From: Saccharomonospora cyanea NA-134
Lineage (GTDB): Bacteria > Actinomycetota > Actinomycetes > Mycobacteriales > Pseudonocardiaceae
DNA: 64,000 nucleotides
NCBI RefSeq assembly: GCF_000244975.1
Contig: NZ_CM001440.1
Coordinates: 2,092,325-2,156,324 of the forward strand
Direction: 5' to 3'
In this document: positions 32,791 to 42,194 of the stretch, piece by piece
Layout of the letters: each line of letters opens with the position of its first letter
Numbering within the stretch: the first letter of the stretch is position 1
Position numbers and translations under genes: made by a program
Notes under the pieces: model-generated
Seen by the model: the letters and a program-made list of their open reading frames with translations, nothing else
Databases searched by the model: none
Told to the model about the DNA's origin: nothing

Positions 32791-33984
32791 TTGATCCATG
32801 ACAGCGGCACCCGGGAGAAGGTCGCGCGGCTGCGTGCCGACACTCCCGCGTGCGAGGCCGTCATGCACTTCAACAACGCGGGTTCCTCGCTGCCGCCCCG
32901 GCAGGTGGTGGATCGTGTGGTGCGGCACCTGCGGCTGGAGGAGCGCATCGGCGGGTACGAGGCCGCCGCCGAGGTGAGCGACGAACTCGCCGACGGCTAT
33001 GCCGCCATCGCGCGGCTGGTGGGGGCCCGGCCGGACGAGATCGCCATCACCGACAGCGCCACGCGCTCGTGGTTGTCGGTGTTCACCGCCGTGCCATGGC
33101 GCGAGGGGGACCGGATCCTCACGGCCGCGCCCGAGTACTCCAGCAACCTCATCGCCATGCTCTCCGCGGCACAGGTCCACGGTGTCACCGTGGACCGGGT
33201 GCCGAGCACCGCCGACGGCGACATCGACCTGGACATGCTGGAAACGATGCTCGACGACCGCGTCCGCATGGTGGCGATCACGCACGCACCCACCAACGGC
33301 GGCCTCGTGCAACCCGTGGAACGCATCGGTGCGGTCGTGGCGGGCAGTCCGGCTCTGTTCCTGGTGGACGCGTGCCAGAGCGCCGGTCAGGTTCCGCTCG
33401 ACCTCGCCACCGTCGGCGCCGACGCGTTGTCGGCCACCGGCCGCAAGTACCTCCGCGCTCCCCGCGGCACGGGGTTCCTCGCCGTCCGCCGCTCGGTGCT
33501 CGACCGGCTGAACCCCGTGCACGTGGACCTGGACTCGGCGTGGTTCGAGGACGGCCGGGTGCGGTTGCGTGACGACGCCCGCCGGTTCGAGCTGTTCGAG
33601 CGCAACGTCGCCGCCGTGCTCGGCCTCGGCGAGGCGGCGCGCTACTACCTCGACGTGGGTCCGCGGTGGGTACACGAGTACGTGACCGCGTTGGCCGAGC
33701 ACCTGCGCGACCGGCTCACCGAGCTGCCCGGTGTCACGGTGACCGACATCGGCTCACACCGCTCGGGCATCGTGTCGTTCCGCGCCGAGACGCTGCCCGC
33801 CCACGAACTCGCCGGAAGGTTGAAGGAGCGTGGGATCCACGTGAGTGTCTCCTACGCGTCCTCGACGCCGTGGGACATGGCGGCTCGGGAGCTCGACGAA
33901 CTCGTCCGGGCTTCCGTGCACTACTACAACACCCCGGACGAGGTCGCCCGGTTCTGCGAGGAGGTGGGTTCGGCCCTGCGGTGA
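32791..33984 (+). CDS. Aminotransferase class V-fold PLP enzyme
   Basis: 397 residues from a TTG preceded by AGGGGAG; a GTG 24 bp upstream has no ribosome-binding site. It has the class V pattern: HFNNAGSSLPPRQVVDRVVR at the N-terminus, ITHAPTNGGLVQPVERIG, aspartate in LFLVDACQSAGQVPLDL and the PLP lysine in LSATGRKYLRAPRGTGFLAV. The family includes cysteine desulfurases, isopenicillin epimerases and ergothioneine lyases. No cysteine-loop of a desulfurase is evident, so an epimerase- or lyase-type reaction is likelier. Substrate unknown. The 3' end overlaps a convergent DsbA-like gene by 61 bp. Confidence 0.87.
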   Translation: MIHDSGTREKVARLRADTPACEAVMHFNNAGSSLPPRQVVDRVVRHLRLEERIGGYEAAAEVSDELADGYAAIARLVGARPDEIAITDSATRSWLSVFTAVPWREGDRILTAAPEYSSNLIAMLSAAQVHGVTVDRVPSTADGDIDLDMLETMLDDRVRMVAITHAPTNGGLVQPVERIGAVVAGSPALFLVDACQSAGQVPLDLATVGADALSATGRKYLRAPRGTGFLAVRRSVLDRLNPVHVDLDSAWFEDGRVRLRDDARRFELFERNVAAVLGLGEAARYYLDVGPRWVHEYVTALAEHLRDRLTELPGVTVTDIGSHRSGIVSFRAETLPAHELAGRLKERGIHVSVSYASSTPWDMAARELDELVRASVHYYNTPDEVARFCEEVGSALR

Positions 33985-34619
33985 CGCGCGGACGAGGTCG
34001 TTCGGCTCAGCGCCGCGGCGAACTCGTCCTCGGTGCGTTCGCCCTCCAACACGGTGCCGTCGTCGAAGCGGAACGACGGCACCGTCCTCACCCCGCTCGC
34101 GCGCACCTCGGCGAGCGCCCGGTGCAGCGCGTCGGGGTCACCGGGGTCACCGGTGCCCGGTGTGACGCCGACCTCGGCGGCCAACCGGTCGAGCACGTGT
34201 GCGTCGGCGATGTTCACGCCGTCGGCGAAGTACGCGCGGAACAGACGCTGAACCATCTCCTCGGCGAGGCCCTGCTCCGCCGCCGTGGCGACGAGCCGGT
34301 GCGCGTCGGCGGTGTTGGTGAAGACGGCGCCGCCGAGCCGGATGTCCAGCCCGTCGGCCGTGCCGATCGTGGTGTCGGCGGCCACCCGGCGGGCGAACGC
34401 CTCGCCCCGTTCACGGGCGTGCACCGCGAACACCGGCTCGCCGTCGGGCGAGGCGTCCGGGCGTAGCTGGAACGGCCGGAACCGCACCCGCACCGTGCCG
34501 CCACGGTCACGATACCGCTGCGCCGCTCGCCGGAAGCGGGTGAAGGCGAGGTAGCAGTACACGCAGACGAAGTCGACGACGACGTCCACGGTGCGAGCCT
34601 GCTCGGAGTGGTCGGTCAC
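33924..34619 (-). CDS. DsbA/FrnE-like thioredoxin-fold oxidoreductase
   Basis: 231 residues. The start is a GTG overlapping the SDR stop (GTGA); an adjacent in-frame GTG at 34622 is equally possible. VDFVCVYCYLAFTRFRRAA gives a CxxC active site, then FRPFQLRPDASPDGEPVFA, LDIRLGGAVFTNTADAHRLV and the C-terminal GVRTVPSFRFDDGTVLEGE, all typical of the FrnE/2-hydroxychromene-isomerase-like DsbA family. It is cytoplasmic. It is translationally coupled to the SDR gene, suggesting one redox pathway. Confidence 0.88.
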   Translation of the reverse strand: MTDHSEQARTVDVVVDFVCVYCYLAFTRFRRAAQRYRDRGGTVRVRFRPFQLRPDASPDGEPVFAVHARERGEAFARRVAADTTIGTADGLDIRLGGAVFTNTADAHRLVATAAEQGLAEEMVQRLFRAYFADGVNIADAHVLDRLAAEVGVTPGTGDPGDPDALHRALAEVRASGVRTVPSFRFDDGTVLEGERTEDEFAAALSRTTSSARHRRAEPTSSQNRATSSGVL

Positions 34620-35323
34620 CACGGAACCGTTCCTTTCAGTTGGTGGAAGCCTGCGGTCGGGCCGTCGCGACCGACGGTGGCCAGCCGGACGATGATCTCG
34701 GCGCCTTCCTCGACGGTCTGGGTGCCGGTGTGGCCGTTGAAGTCGGTGGCCGTGTAACCCGGGTCGACGGCGTTGATCCTCATCCCTGGTAGCGCGTGGG
34801 CGTACTGGACGGTCAGCATGTTGAGGGCGGCCTTGGACGCGGCGTAGGCCGGTGCGGGCAGCCAGGCGGGCACCGTGTCGCGGTGCTGTTCCGGCGCGCA
34901 GGCAGCGGCGAGCGAACCGAGGCCGCTGCTCACGTTGACCACCACCGGCGCGGAGCTGCGCCGGAGCAGCGGCAGGAACGCGCGCAGGGTCCGCACGGCG
35001 CCGAACACGTTGGTCTCGAAGACCCGCGCCAGGCTCTCCGCGTCGAGTTCGGGAGCGGGCAGGTGGGCCCCGGCGATGCCCGCGTTGTTGACGAGCACGT
35101 CGACCCGCCCACTCACCTCCCGCACGTGGTCGGCGGCGGCCTGGACGGAACGTTCGCACGTGACGTCGAGCGGCAGCGGACGGGCCCCGAGCTCGTCGCA
35201 GACACGCCGACCCCGCTCGACGTCCCGTGCGCCGAGGTGGACGGTGTGGCCTGCGGCGACGAGGCGGCGGGCCGTCTCGCGGCCGAGCCCCCTGGTCGCA
35301 CCGGTGATCACAGTGATCGTCAT
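34616..35323 (-). CDS. Short-chain dehydrogenase/reductase
   Basis: 235 residues from the ATG at 35323. The NAD(P) motif TGATRGLGRETARRL, NNAGIAGAHL, VVVNVSSGLGS with catalytic serine and YAASKAALNML with the YxxxK pair are present. It reduces or oxidises a carbonyl/hydroxyl with NADP(H). The XRE regulator on the other strand starts 85 bp away and probably controls this gene and the DsbA-like gene. Confidence 0.92.
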   Translation of the reverse strand: MTITVITGATRGLGRETARRLVAAGHTVHLGARDVERGRRVCDELGARPLPLDVTCERSVQAAADHVREVSGRVDVLVNNAGIAGAHLPAPELDAESLARVFETNVFGAVRTLRAFLPLLRRSSAPVVVNVSSGLGSLAAACAPEQHRDTVPAWLPAPAYAASKAALNMLTVQYAHALPGMRINAVDPGYTATDFNGHTGTQTVEEGAEIIVRLATVGRDGPTAGFHQLKGTVPW

Positions 35324-35371
35324 GCCCCCAGCGTGGCGGGCCCGGGTTCGGTGCGGATAGTGGTCGTCCGT

Positions 35372-35399
35372 CCTGGGACGGCCGGTACCACCCTGGGAC
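35372..35399. promoter_or_regulatory. Direct repeats, candidate operator of the XRE regulator
   Basis: CCTGGGAC occurs at 35372-35379 and 35392-35399, exactly 20 bp apart (two helical turns), with a GGTACC palindrome between them, in the 85-bp divergent SDR/XRE promoter region. Confidence 0.5.
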
Positions 35400-35408
35400 A
35401 CTGGGAGA

Positions 35409-36245
35409 GTGCAGCGTGAGCTCGGAATCCTCCTGCGCCGATGGCGGGAGCGCGTCGAACCGGCATCGGTAGGTCTTCCCGCCGGGGCGCGCCGCCGTGC
35501 GTCCGGGCTGCGGCGCGAGGAGGTCGCGCTGCTCTCCGGGATCTCCGTCGACTACGTCGTGAAGCTGGAACAGGGGCGGGCCACGTCGGCGTCCGCCCCC
35601 GTGCTCACCGCACTGGCGCGGACGCTACGCCTGTCCGAGCCCGAGCGGGACCACCTCTTCCGCCTCGCGGGCCAGGCCCCACCCACGGCGGGACGACTGG
35701 TCACCGAGGTGCCCGACGCGGTGCGCGGGCTGACCGACCGTCTCGGGGACGTGCCCGTCGCCGTCCACGACGCCGCGTGGCACCTGATCGCCTGCAACGA
35801 CGCCTTCGTCGCGCTCACCGGTGAGACGCCGTCGGCCGCGAGGCGCCAGAGCAACGCCTTGTGGCGGCATTTCACCGGAGACACCGGCCGGGTCGTGACC
35901 ACTCCTGAACAGGCGGCGGCGTTCGAGCGGGCGGCCGTGGCCGACCTGCGTTCGGCGAGCGGCCGGTATCCGCGGGACGAGGAGGTGCGCGCGCTGGTGC
36001 GGGACCTGCGCGAGGTCAGTCCCCGGTTCGCGCGGCTGTGGGACTCCCACGCCGTCGGCGCCCACACCCGGCACACCAAGACGGTCGCGCACCCCCGGCT
36101 CGGGTTGTTCACGCTCCACTGCGACGTGCTCACCGAGTACGAGGGTCACCTCCGGGTCGTGCTCTACACGGCGGAGCGGGGCAGCGACACCGAGCGCCGG
36201 TTGCGGCTGTTGACCGGGTCCGCGGCGACTGACCCGTTGGGGTGA
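35409..36245 (+). CDS. XRE/MmyB-type transcriptional regulator
   Basis: 278 residues from a GTG. Residues 1-75 are the helix-turn-helix (RRASGLRREEVALLSGISVD, YVVKLEQGRATSASAPVLTA). The rest is a PAS-like MmyB ligand-binding domain, with VAVHDAAWHLIACNDAFVAL, ALWRHFTGDTGR and RHTKTVAHPRLGLFTLHCDV. In other actinobacteria such proteins bind fatty-acid-like ligands and repress divergent dehydrogenase genes. The SDR next to it matches that pattern. Confidence 0.92.
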   Translation: MQRELGILLRRWRERVEPASVGLPAGARRRASGLRREEVALLSGISVDYVVKLEQGRATSASAPVLTALARTLRLSEPERDHLFRLAGQAPPTAGRLVTEVPDAVRGLTDRLGDVPVAVHDAAWHLIACNDAFVALTGETPSAARRQSNALWRHFTGDTGRVVTTPEQAAAFERAAVADLRSASGRYPRDEEVRALVRDLREVSPRFARLWDSHAVGAHTRHTKTVAHPRLGLFTLHCDVLTEYEGHLRVVLYTAERGSDTERRLRLLTGSAATDPLG

Positions 36246-36348
36246 TCCGGGCCGCGTGGTGGCGGAAGCGGGTGCTCCACCGGACACTCTGCCCGAACGG
36301 ACCTCGAACGGACTCTGTCGGTCCGCGCGGACGGTGAGGGACAGCGGT

Positions 36349-37815
36349 ATGCGATGTGTGGTGTTCGGTTCCACCGGCTACATCGGCGGACGTCTGGTGC
36401 CCGAACTGCTGGCGGCGGGACACCGGGTGCGCGCTGTGGCCAGGAACCCGGTGAAGCTCGCGGAGGTGCCCTGGCGCGACCGGGTCGACGTCGTGCGCGC
36501 GGACGTCACCGACGCCGCGGGTGTCACCGCAGCCATGAGCGGCCAGGACGTCGTCTACTACCTCGTCCACTCCCTGACCCAGCGTGGTTTCGCCGACATC
36601 GACCGTGAGGCGGCGCGGATCGTGGCGGACGCCGCGCGGCGGGCGGGAGTGTCGCGCATCGTGTATCTCGGCGGCATAGTCCCCGAGTCAGGACCGCTGT
36701 CAGCGCACCTCGCGTCGCGATCCGAGGTCGGGCGAATCCTGCGGGATGGCCCGGTGCCCACCGTGGAGTTGCGGGCCGCGGTCATCCTCGGTTCCGGTTC
36801 GGCGAGCTTCGAGATGCTGCGCTACCTGACGGAGAACCTGCCCGTCATGGTCACGCCGCGCTGGGCCCGCAACCGCATTCAGCCGATCGCCGTACGCGAC
36901 GTGCTGCACTATCTCGTCGGCGCTGCCACCGCGGCCGGGCGGATCAACGCCTCCTTCGACATCGGCGGCCCCGAGGTGCTGACCTACCTCGACATGCTGC
37001 GCCGCTACGCCGCCGTGGCCGGACTGCGCAGACGGGTGATCCTCGTGGTGCCCGTGCTGACACCGTGGCTGTCGGCGCAGTGGGTCAACCTGGTGACGCC
37101 CGTGCCCCGCGCCATCGCGGTGCCGCTCGTCGAGTCGCTTGTGCACGAGGTCGTGTGCCGGGACCACTCGGTCGCCGAGGTGATCGACGACCCCGAGGGC
37201 GGGCTGACCGGGTACGACCGGGCCATCCGGCTGGCGCTGGCCCGGGTGCGCGACGCCGACGTGCCCACCCGCTGGTCCGACGCCACGCCCGGTGACCCGT
37301 CGGAGCCGATGCCGCTCGACCCGCACTGGTCCGGGGGTTCCGTGTACACCGACGTGCGGGAGAGACGGACCGGCGCCGACCCGCACGCGCTGTGGGACGT
37401 CGTCGAGTCCATCGGCGGTGAGACCGGCTGGTACTCGTTTCCGCTCGCCTGGTCACTCCGCGGGTGGATCGACCGGCTGGGCGGTGGGGTCGGGCTCCGG
37501 CGAGGACGCCGGGATCCTCGGACACTGCGGGTGGGGGAGGCACTCGACTGGTGGCGGGTGGAGCAGGTGGACCGCCCCCGGCTGCTGCGGTTGCGGGCGG
37601 AGATGCGGCTGCCGGGGCAGGCCTGGCTGGAGCTGTCGGTGCGGCCGGACTCCGACGGCGGTGCTCGCTATCGGCAGCGCGCCGTGTTCGTGCCAAGAGG
37701 ATTCGCGGGGCACCTCTACTGGAAGGCCGTCACGCCGTTCCACGCGCTGGTCTTCGGCGGCATGGTACGCAACATCACCGCAGCGGCGGAGCGAAGCGCC
37801 ACGACCGGGACTTGA
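36349..37815 (+). CDS. NAD(P)-binding SDR-like protein with C-terminal DUF2867
   Basis: 488 residues from the ATG at 36349, chosen because the glycine-rich GSTGYIGGRLVPELLAAG follows it directly. The N-terminal 300 residues are an atypical (NmrA-like) SDR. Residues about 340-485 form a DUF2867 domain (VVESIGGETGWYSFPLAWSL, LGEALDWW-type strand VGEALDWWRVEQVDRPRLLR and FVPRGFAGHLYWKAVTPFHA). This two-domain layout is widespread in actinobacteria; substrate unknown. It may be cotranscribed with the SgcJ-like gene 33 bp downstream. Confidence 0.87.
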   Translation: MRCVVFGSTGYIGGRLVPELLAAGHRVRAVARNPVKLAEVPWRDRVDVVRADVTDAAGVTAAMSGQDVVYYLVHSLTQRGFADIDREAARIVADAARRAGVSRIVYLGGIVPESGPLSAHLASRSEVGRILRDGPVPTVELRAAVILGSGSASFEMLRYLTENLPVMVTPRWARNRIQPIAVRDVLHYLVGAATAAGRINASFDIGGPEVLTYLDMLRRYAAVAGLRRRVILVVPVLTPWLSAQWVNLVTPVPRAIAVPLVESLVHEVVCRDHSVAEVIDDPEGGLTGYDRAIRLALARVRDADVPTRWSDATPGDPSEPMPLDPHWSGGSVYTDVRERRTGADPHALWDVVESIGGETGWYSFPLAWSLRGWIDRLGGGVGLRRGRRDPRTLRVGEALDWWRVEQVDRPRLLRLRAEMRLPGQAWLELSVRPDSDGGARYRQRAVFVPRGFAGHLYWKAVTPFHALVFGGMVRNITAAAERSATTGT

Positions 37816-37848
37816 TCTCGACCATGCTGGAGGTTTCAGGATGGTGCC

Positions 37849-38250
37849 ATGAACCTCGACAACATCCACAGTGACCTGATGGCGGTGGTCGAACGCTACG
37901 AGCGGGCCTTCGACGACGGTGACGCGGACGCGATGATCGGACTGTTCACACCCGACACCGTGTTCGTCAACGTGGCGGGCAACCTGGTGCGCGGCGCGGA
38001 GGACCTTCACCGCGCGCAGAAGTCCGTCTTCGAGGGACCACTGCGAGGTGTGCGGGCGACGTTCACGGTCGAGAACGTCGCGCTGCTCGCCCGTGACGTC
38101 GCCGTCGTACACGCGCGGCAGGAGAACACCTGGCCCGCTGAGGGAACCGGTCCCGGTACGCGGTCGGCGAGTGTCATCGTCTTCGTGATGACGCGCGACG
38201 AGCAGGGTTGGCGCATCCGCACGGGACAGAACACACCGGTCGCGGCCTGA
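37849..38250 (+). CDS. SgcJ/EcaC-type SnoaL-like protein
   Basis: 133 residues. IHSDLMAVVERYERAFDDGD, ADAMIGLFTPDTVFVNVAGN and RGAEDLHRAQKSVF give the NTF2-like cone; TRSASVIVFVMTRDEQGWRI closes the sheet. The SgcJ/EcaC family is named for antibiotic clusters but is widely distributed and of uncertain activity. A decayed copy of its 3' end lies 150 bp downstream. Confidence 0.88.
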   Translation: MNLDNIHSDLMAVVERYERAFDDGDADAMIGLFTPDTVFVNVAGNLVRGAEDLHRAQKSVFEGPLRGVRATFTVENVALLARDVAVVHARQENTWPAEGTGPGTRSASVIVFVMTRDEQGWRIRTGQNTPVAA

Positions 38251-38399
38251 ACCCCGGTACGGAGTGGCGTAAGAGCACGGTGGCGGTATGGGCGTGGTCG
38301 GTCGCCACGAGACCGCACGGCCACCGTCGACGTGGCTCCGGTTCAGCGGTCCGGTCCACGGACCGCGGTGGCGAACCCCGTCGCCAGCGTCCCGCAGCC

Positions 38400-38522
38400 G
38401 AACGACTCCCGGGGGACGCCGCGCGGAAAACCGGTGGCGGGGCGCGGACGGCGAGTGCCATCGTCTCCGTGATGGCGTGCGAAGGACCCGCGACGGACGG
38501 AGTATCCCGGTCGCTGCCTGGT
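38400..38522 (+). pseudogene. Relic copy of the SgcJ-like 3' end
   Basis: The region resembles 38110-38250 of the neighbouring gene: about four fifths of bases match over 38444-38487 versus 38157-38201, by eye. The encoded remnant [20 protein letters not shown] parallels SASVIVFVMTRDEQGW of the intact gene, then similarity fades. It is probably a decayed tandem duplication. It fills most of the 300-bp gap before the ABC exporter genes. Confidence 0.5.
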
Positions 38523-38550
38523 CCGGCGCCGAGGGAGAAGGGGACGCACG

Positions 38551-39537
38551 GTGGCCGATGAGCGCGGTGGACTGGCGATCGAGACGGCGGGGCTGGTGAA
38601 GAGCTTCGGTCCGAAGCGTGCGGTGGACGGGGTCGACCTGGCCGTGTCCGCGGGCACCGTCTACGGGCTGCTCGGCCCCAACGGCGCGGGAAAGACGACC
38701 ACGGTGCGCACGCTCGCGACCCTGTTACGGCCTGACGCCGGCACAGCGACCGTGATGGGGTACGACGTCCAGCGCGAACCGCACCGGGTGCGGGCGCGGG
38801 TGAGCCTCACCGGCCAGTACGCCTCCGTCGACGAGGGGCTCACCGGTCGGGAGAACCTCGTGCTCCTGGGCAGGCTGTTCGGTCATTCCAAGCGTGTGGC
38901 GCGGCGCCGCGCCGACGCCCTGCTGGAGACGTTCGGTCTCACGGAAGCCGCCGAGAAGCAGGCCAGGACCTACTCGGGTGGCATGCGCAGGCGGCTCGAC
39001 ATCGCCGCGAGCATCGTGGTCACCCCGGACGTACTGTTCCTCGACGAACCCACCACCGGCCTCGACCCGCGCAGCCGCAACCAGATCTGGGACATCGTGC
39101 GCGAGATCGTCGCGCTGGGCACCACCGTTCTGCTCACCACCCAGTACCTCGAAGAAGCCGACCGGCTCGCCTCCCGGCTCGCCGTCATCGACCACGGCAA
39201 GGTGATCGCCGAGGGGACCCCGGCCGAGCTGAAGGCCTCCGTCGGGGCGGGTTCCGTCACGGTCCGGCTGCGCGATGCCGACCAGCGGACGGAGGCGGCC
39301 GACGTGCTCGGCAGCGTTCTCGGAGTGACCGCGCGACTCGGGGCCGACCCCACGGTCGTGACGGCCCGCGTCCGCGGTGGCGCCGCCGCCGACGACACCG
39401 CCACCCGGGCCGCGCGGGCGCTCGACCGACTCGCCCGGCGAGGCATCGGCGTCGAGGACTTCGCGCTCGGTAGCCCGACCCTCGACGAGGTGTTCCTCTC
39501 GCTCACCGAACGGACGAACCAGGAGGTACCGGCGTGA
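38551..39537 (+). CDS. DrrA-type ABC exporter ATP-binding protein
   Basis: 328 residues from GTG. Walker [21 protein letters not shown], signature [15 protein letters not shown], Walker [21 protein letters not shown] and a switch region [17 protein letters not shown] with glutamine in place of histidine, as usual for DrrA. The C-terminal 90 residues end in [14 protein letters not shown]. With the next gene it forms a daunorubicin-resistance-type exporter at the membrane; the exported compound is unknown and need not be a drug. Confidence 0.94.
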   Translation: MADERGGLAIETAGLVKSFGPKRAVDGVDLAVSAGTVYGLLGPNGAGKTTTVRTLATLLRPDAGTATVMGYDVQREPHRVRARVSLTGQYASVDEGLTGRENLVLLGRLFGHSKRVARRRADALLETFGLTEAAEKQARTYSGGMRRRLDIAASIVVTPDVLFLDEPTTGLDPRSRNQIWDIVREIVALGTTVLLTTQYLEEADRLASRLAVIDHGKVIAEGTPAELKASVGAGSVTVRLRDADQRTEAADVLGSVLGVTARLGADPTVVTARVRGGAAADDTATRAARALDRLARRGIGVEDFALGSPTLDEVFLSLTERTNQEVPA

Positions 39538-40382
39538 CCGCCGCGCCCACGACCGAACACGGGACGCCCGCGCAGGACACCGGATCGGCTTTGCGGGCCG
39601 TGCTCGCGGACGGGAGGCGCCCCGCCCCCGCGAGCGCGTTCGCCGCGTCGCTGGCGTTCGGGTGGCGCGCCATGCTGAAGCTCAAGCACGACAGCGAACA
39701 ACTCATCGACGTCACCGTGTTCCCGGTGATCATGACGTTGATGTTCACCTACCTGTTCGGCGGAGCGCTCGCCGGATCGGCCGACGAGTACGTGCAGTAC
39801 CTGCTGCCGGGCATTCTCGTGATGAGCGTCATGGTGATCACGATGTACACCGGAATGGGGATCAACGTCGACATCGCCAAGGGGGTGTTCGACCGCATCC
39901 GCACGCTGCCGATCTGGCGGCCCGCCGCGTTGGTGGGTGCGCTGCTCGGTGACGTGTTCCGCTACACGACGGCGTCGACGACGATCGTGCTGGTCGGTCT
40001 GGTGATCGGGTTCCGACCGGCCGGAGGCGTGCTCGGGGTGTTGGCCGATGTCGCGCTGCTCGTCGTGTTCTCGTTCGGGTTCTCGTGGATCTGGACGGTG
40101 CTCGGGCTCTTACTGCGCAGCGAGAAGGCCGTGATGGGCGTGAGCTCGATGGTGCTATTCCCGTGCACGTTCCTGTCCAATGTGCTCGTCGAACCGGACA
40201 CGATGCCGAGCTGGCTCCAGGCGTTCGTGGACGTCAACCCGGTGACGCACGTCGTGGCGGCGGTGCGCGGCGCCATGCACGGAACGTGGGACCTGGGTGC
40301 GATCACATGGACGTTGGCGGCCGCCGCGGTGCTGACGGTCGGGTTCGGCACCATCACCATGCGTCTGTACAACCGGCGCTGA
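39534..40382 (+). CDS. DrrB-type ABC-2 exporter permease
   Basis: 282 residues, GTG overlapping the ATPase stop. About six membrane helices (for example [57 protein letters not shown] and [19 protein letters not shown]). The motif [18 protein letters not shown] is typical of the ABC-2 family. It forms the channel of the exporter with the preceding ATPase. Confidence 0.93.
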   Translation: MTAAPTTEHGTPAQDTGSALRAVLADGRRPAPASAFAASLAFGWRAMLKLKHDSEQLIDVTVFPVIMTLMFTYLFGGALAGSADEYVQYLLPGILVMSVMVITMYTGMGINVDIAKGVFDRIRTLPIWRPAALVGALLGDVFRYTTASTTIVLVGLVIGFRPAGGVLGVLADVALLVVFSFGFSWIWTVLGLLLRSEKAVMGVSSMVLFPCTFLSNVLVEPDTMPSWLQAFVDVNPVTHVVAAVRGAMHGTWDLGAITWTLAAAAVLTVGFGTITMRLYNRR

Positions 40383-40431
40383 ATCCCCCGCAAGGGTACC
40401 GACTCGGAGAACCGGCGCTTGCCGAACGGGT

Positions 40432-41811
40432 TCACTTGCCCAGTTTCGACGGGTCGAACGCCAGGCGGCGCCCGACAAGGAAGTTGACCACCCAGAAGAC
40501 GAGGCCGATGCCCAGCAGGACGCCTCCGACGAGGTACTCGGTGGCAGGCCTGCCGGACAGCGGGCTGGCGAAGAACGCACAACTCAGCGCACCGAGCACC
40601 GGCACCCAGGTGGGCGCTCGGAAGTGCTCGTGCTCGACCTTGTCCCTGCGGAGCACCAGCACCGCGACGTTCACCACCGTGAACACCACGAGCAGCAGCA
40701 ACGTCGTGGTACTGCCCAGGTCGGCGATCTCCAGCGAACTCACCAGGACCACCGCGACGAGGCTGGTGAACAGGATCGCCGTCCACGGTGTGCGCCGGGT
40801 GCGGTGGACCAGCCCGAACGGCTTCGGGATGATCTCCTCCTGTGCCATGCCGTAGACGAGCCGGCTGGCCATCATCATGTTGATCAGGGCGGTGTTGGTC
40901 ACCGCGAACAGGGCGATCAGCGAGAAGAGCAGCGGTGGGAACCACGGGGCAGCGGCCTCGACCACCAGCAGCAGCGGCCCGTCCGAGGTGGCCAGAGTGT
41001 CGCTCGGCACCAGCGTCGAGGTGATCAGCGCGATCGCCAGGTAGATCGTGGCGGTGATGGCCATGCCCAGCAGGAGTGCCCGGGGAAACGCCCTGGCCGG
41101 GTTCCTGGTCTCCTCGGCCATGTTCACCGAGTCCTCGAAACCCACCATCGCGAAGAACGCCAGTGCCGTCGCCGAGGTGACGGCCAGTACCGGCGAGGTG
41201 CTGGGATTGAACTCCAGCAGCCGCCCCGGGTCCGGGTCCACGTCGGCGCTGTGCTCCCCGGTGAGCAACGCGTAGCCCCCGATGACGATCACGATGGCCA
41301 ACCCGGTGAGCTCCACACAGGTCAGCACCACGTTCATCCTGAGCGACTCCCCGACGCCGCGGAAGTTGATCGCCGCCAGGACCAGCAGGAATCCGATCGC
41401 CACGAGCCAGGACCACCCGGCCACGCCCTCACCGAAGATCCCTTCCAGGTAGTCACCGCTGAATGCCTGCGCGGCGGACGAAGCCGAGGTGATCCCCGAA
41501 CTCATCACCGCGAAAGCGATCAGAAAGGTCAGGATGTGCACACCGAAAGCCTTGTGCACGTACAGCGGCGCGCCTCCGGCCTTCGGGTACTTCCCGACCA
41601 GCTCCAGATAGCTGAACGCGGTGAGGAACGCGACGACGAAGGCGACCAGGAAGGGGACCCACAGTGCTCCACCGACCTTGCCCGCGACCTCGCCTGTCAG
41701 CGCGTAGATCGTCGTCCCGAGGATGTCCCCGATGACGAAGAAGAGCAGTAGCTTGGGGCCCATCACTTTCTTGAGGCCGGGATTCCGCGCAGCGCCGTCC
41801 TCGCCGGGCAC
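40432..41811 (-). CDS. APC-family amino acid permease
   Basis: 459 residues from a GTG preceded by GGAGGAG; longer in-frame readings lack a site. About 12 helices start with LLLFFVIGDILGTTIYALTG, the APC helix-1 signature, followed by GGALWVPFLVAFVVAFLTAF and YLELVGKYPKAGGAPLYVHK. EETRNPARAFPRALLLGMAI is also typical. It imports an amino acid or polyamine by proton symport; the exact substrate is unknown. No enzyme gene accompanies it. Confidence 0.92.
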   Translation of the reverse strand: MPGEDGAARNPGLKKVMGPKLLLFFVIGDILGTTIYALTGEVAGKVGGALWVPFLVAFVVAFLTAFSYLELVGKYPKAGGAPLYVHKAFGVHILTFLIAFAVMSSGITSASSAAQAFSGDYLEGIFGEGVAGWSWLVAIGFLLVLAAINFRGVGESLRMNVVLTCVELTGLAIVIVIGGYALLTGEHSADVDPDPGRLLEFNPSTSPVLAVTSATALAFFAMVGFEDSVNMAEETRNPARAFPRALLLGMAITATIYLAIALITSTLVPSDTLATSDGPLLLVVEAAAPWFPPLLFSLIALFAVTNTALINMMMASRLVYGMAQEEIIPKPFGLVHRTRRTPWTAILFTSLVAVVLVSSLEIADLGSTTTLLLLVVFTVVNVAVLVLRRDKVEHEHFRAPTWVPVLGALSCAFFASPLSGRPATEYLVGGVLLGIGLVFWVVNFLVGRRLAFDPSKLGK

Positions 41812-42167
41812 GTTCGTCTCCTCCGTCAGTGCTGAGAAGTGCGCGGCGTGTCCGGGCGGTGTGCCTGCCCACCACGCGCCGGGCGCCGCTGTCGTGGCAT
41901 GGTCGGCAGGGACTACCCATTCCGCTCCCAAGTGATGCGGGACAGGCCCGTCGTCTTGTCCGCGTCGGTGGCGAGGACGTGCTGTCAGGTCACCCGGGCG
42001 GGCCCCGCCGGGAGCCGGGACATGCTCGTCGGTCGTCGTTCGGGCCGGCACTCGGTCGCCCGTCCGAGTGGACCGACGCGGTTTCTCCAACGCGAACGGC
42101 GGCTGCCGGTGCGACGCGATCGCCGCACCGGCCTATCACCGCCGTTCTCGTCGCCGGTTCCCGAGTT
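41812..42167. other. Intergenic region upstream of the permease, about 350 bp
   Basis: It separates two leftward genes (helD upstream, permease downstream) and holds the permease promoter. It is GC-rich throughout. I see no coding frame or RNA gene in it. Confidence 0.45.
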
Positions 42168-42189
42168 CGCGTACGGTCGGCCGTACGCG
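42168..42189 (-). terminator. Terminator hairpin after helD
   Basis: A perfect 9-bp stem (42168-42176 with 42181-42189) with loop TCGG. It begins 6 bp beyond the helD stop at 42195, the stop used when the frameshift is repaired. Confidence 0.7.
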
Positions 42190-42194
42190 GGTCG

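Noticed and set aside
33924-33984. Frameshift at the convergent overlap of aminotransferase and DsbA-like genes
   Set aside because: Both C-termini read normally; a 61-bp tail overlap of convergent genes is unusual but not impossible.
40085-42090. Large reading frames on the opposite strands of the permease and exporter genes
   Set aside because: High GC content keeps antisense frames open; their translations are Arg/His/Gln-rich with no domains, while the sense frames are clear transporters.
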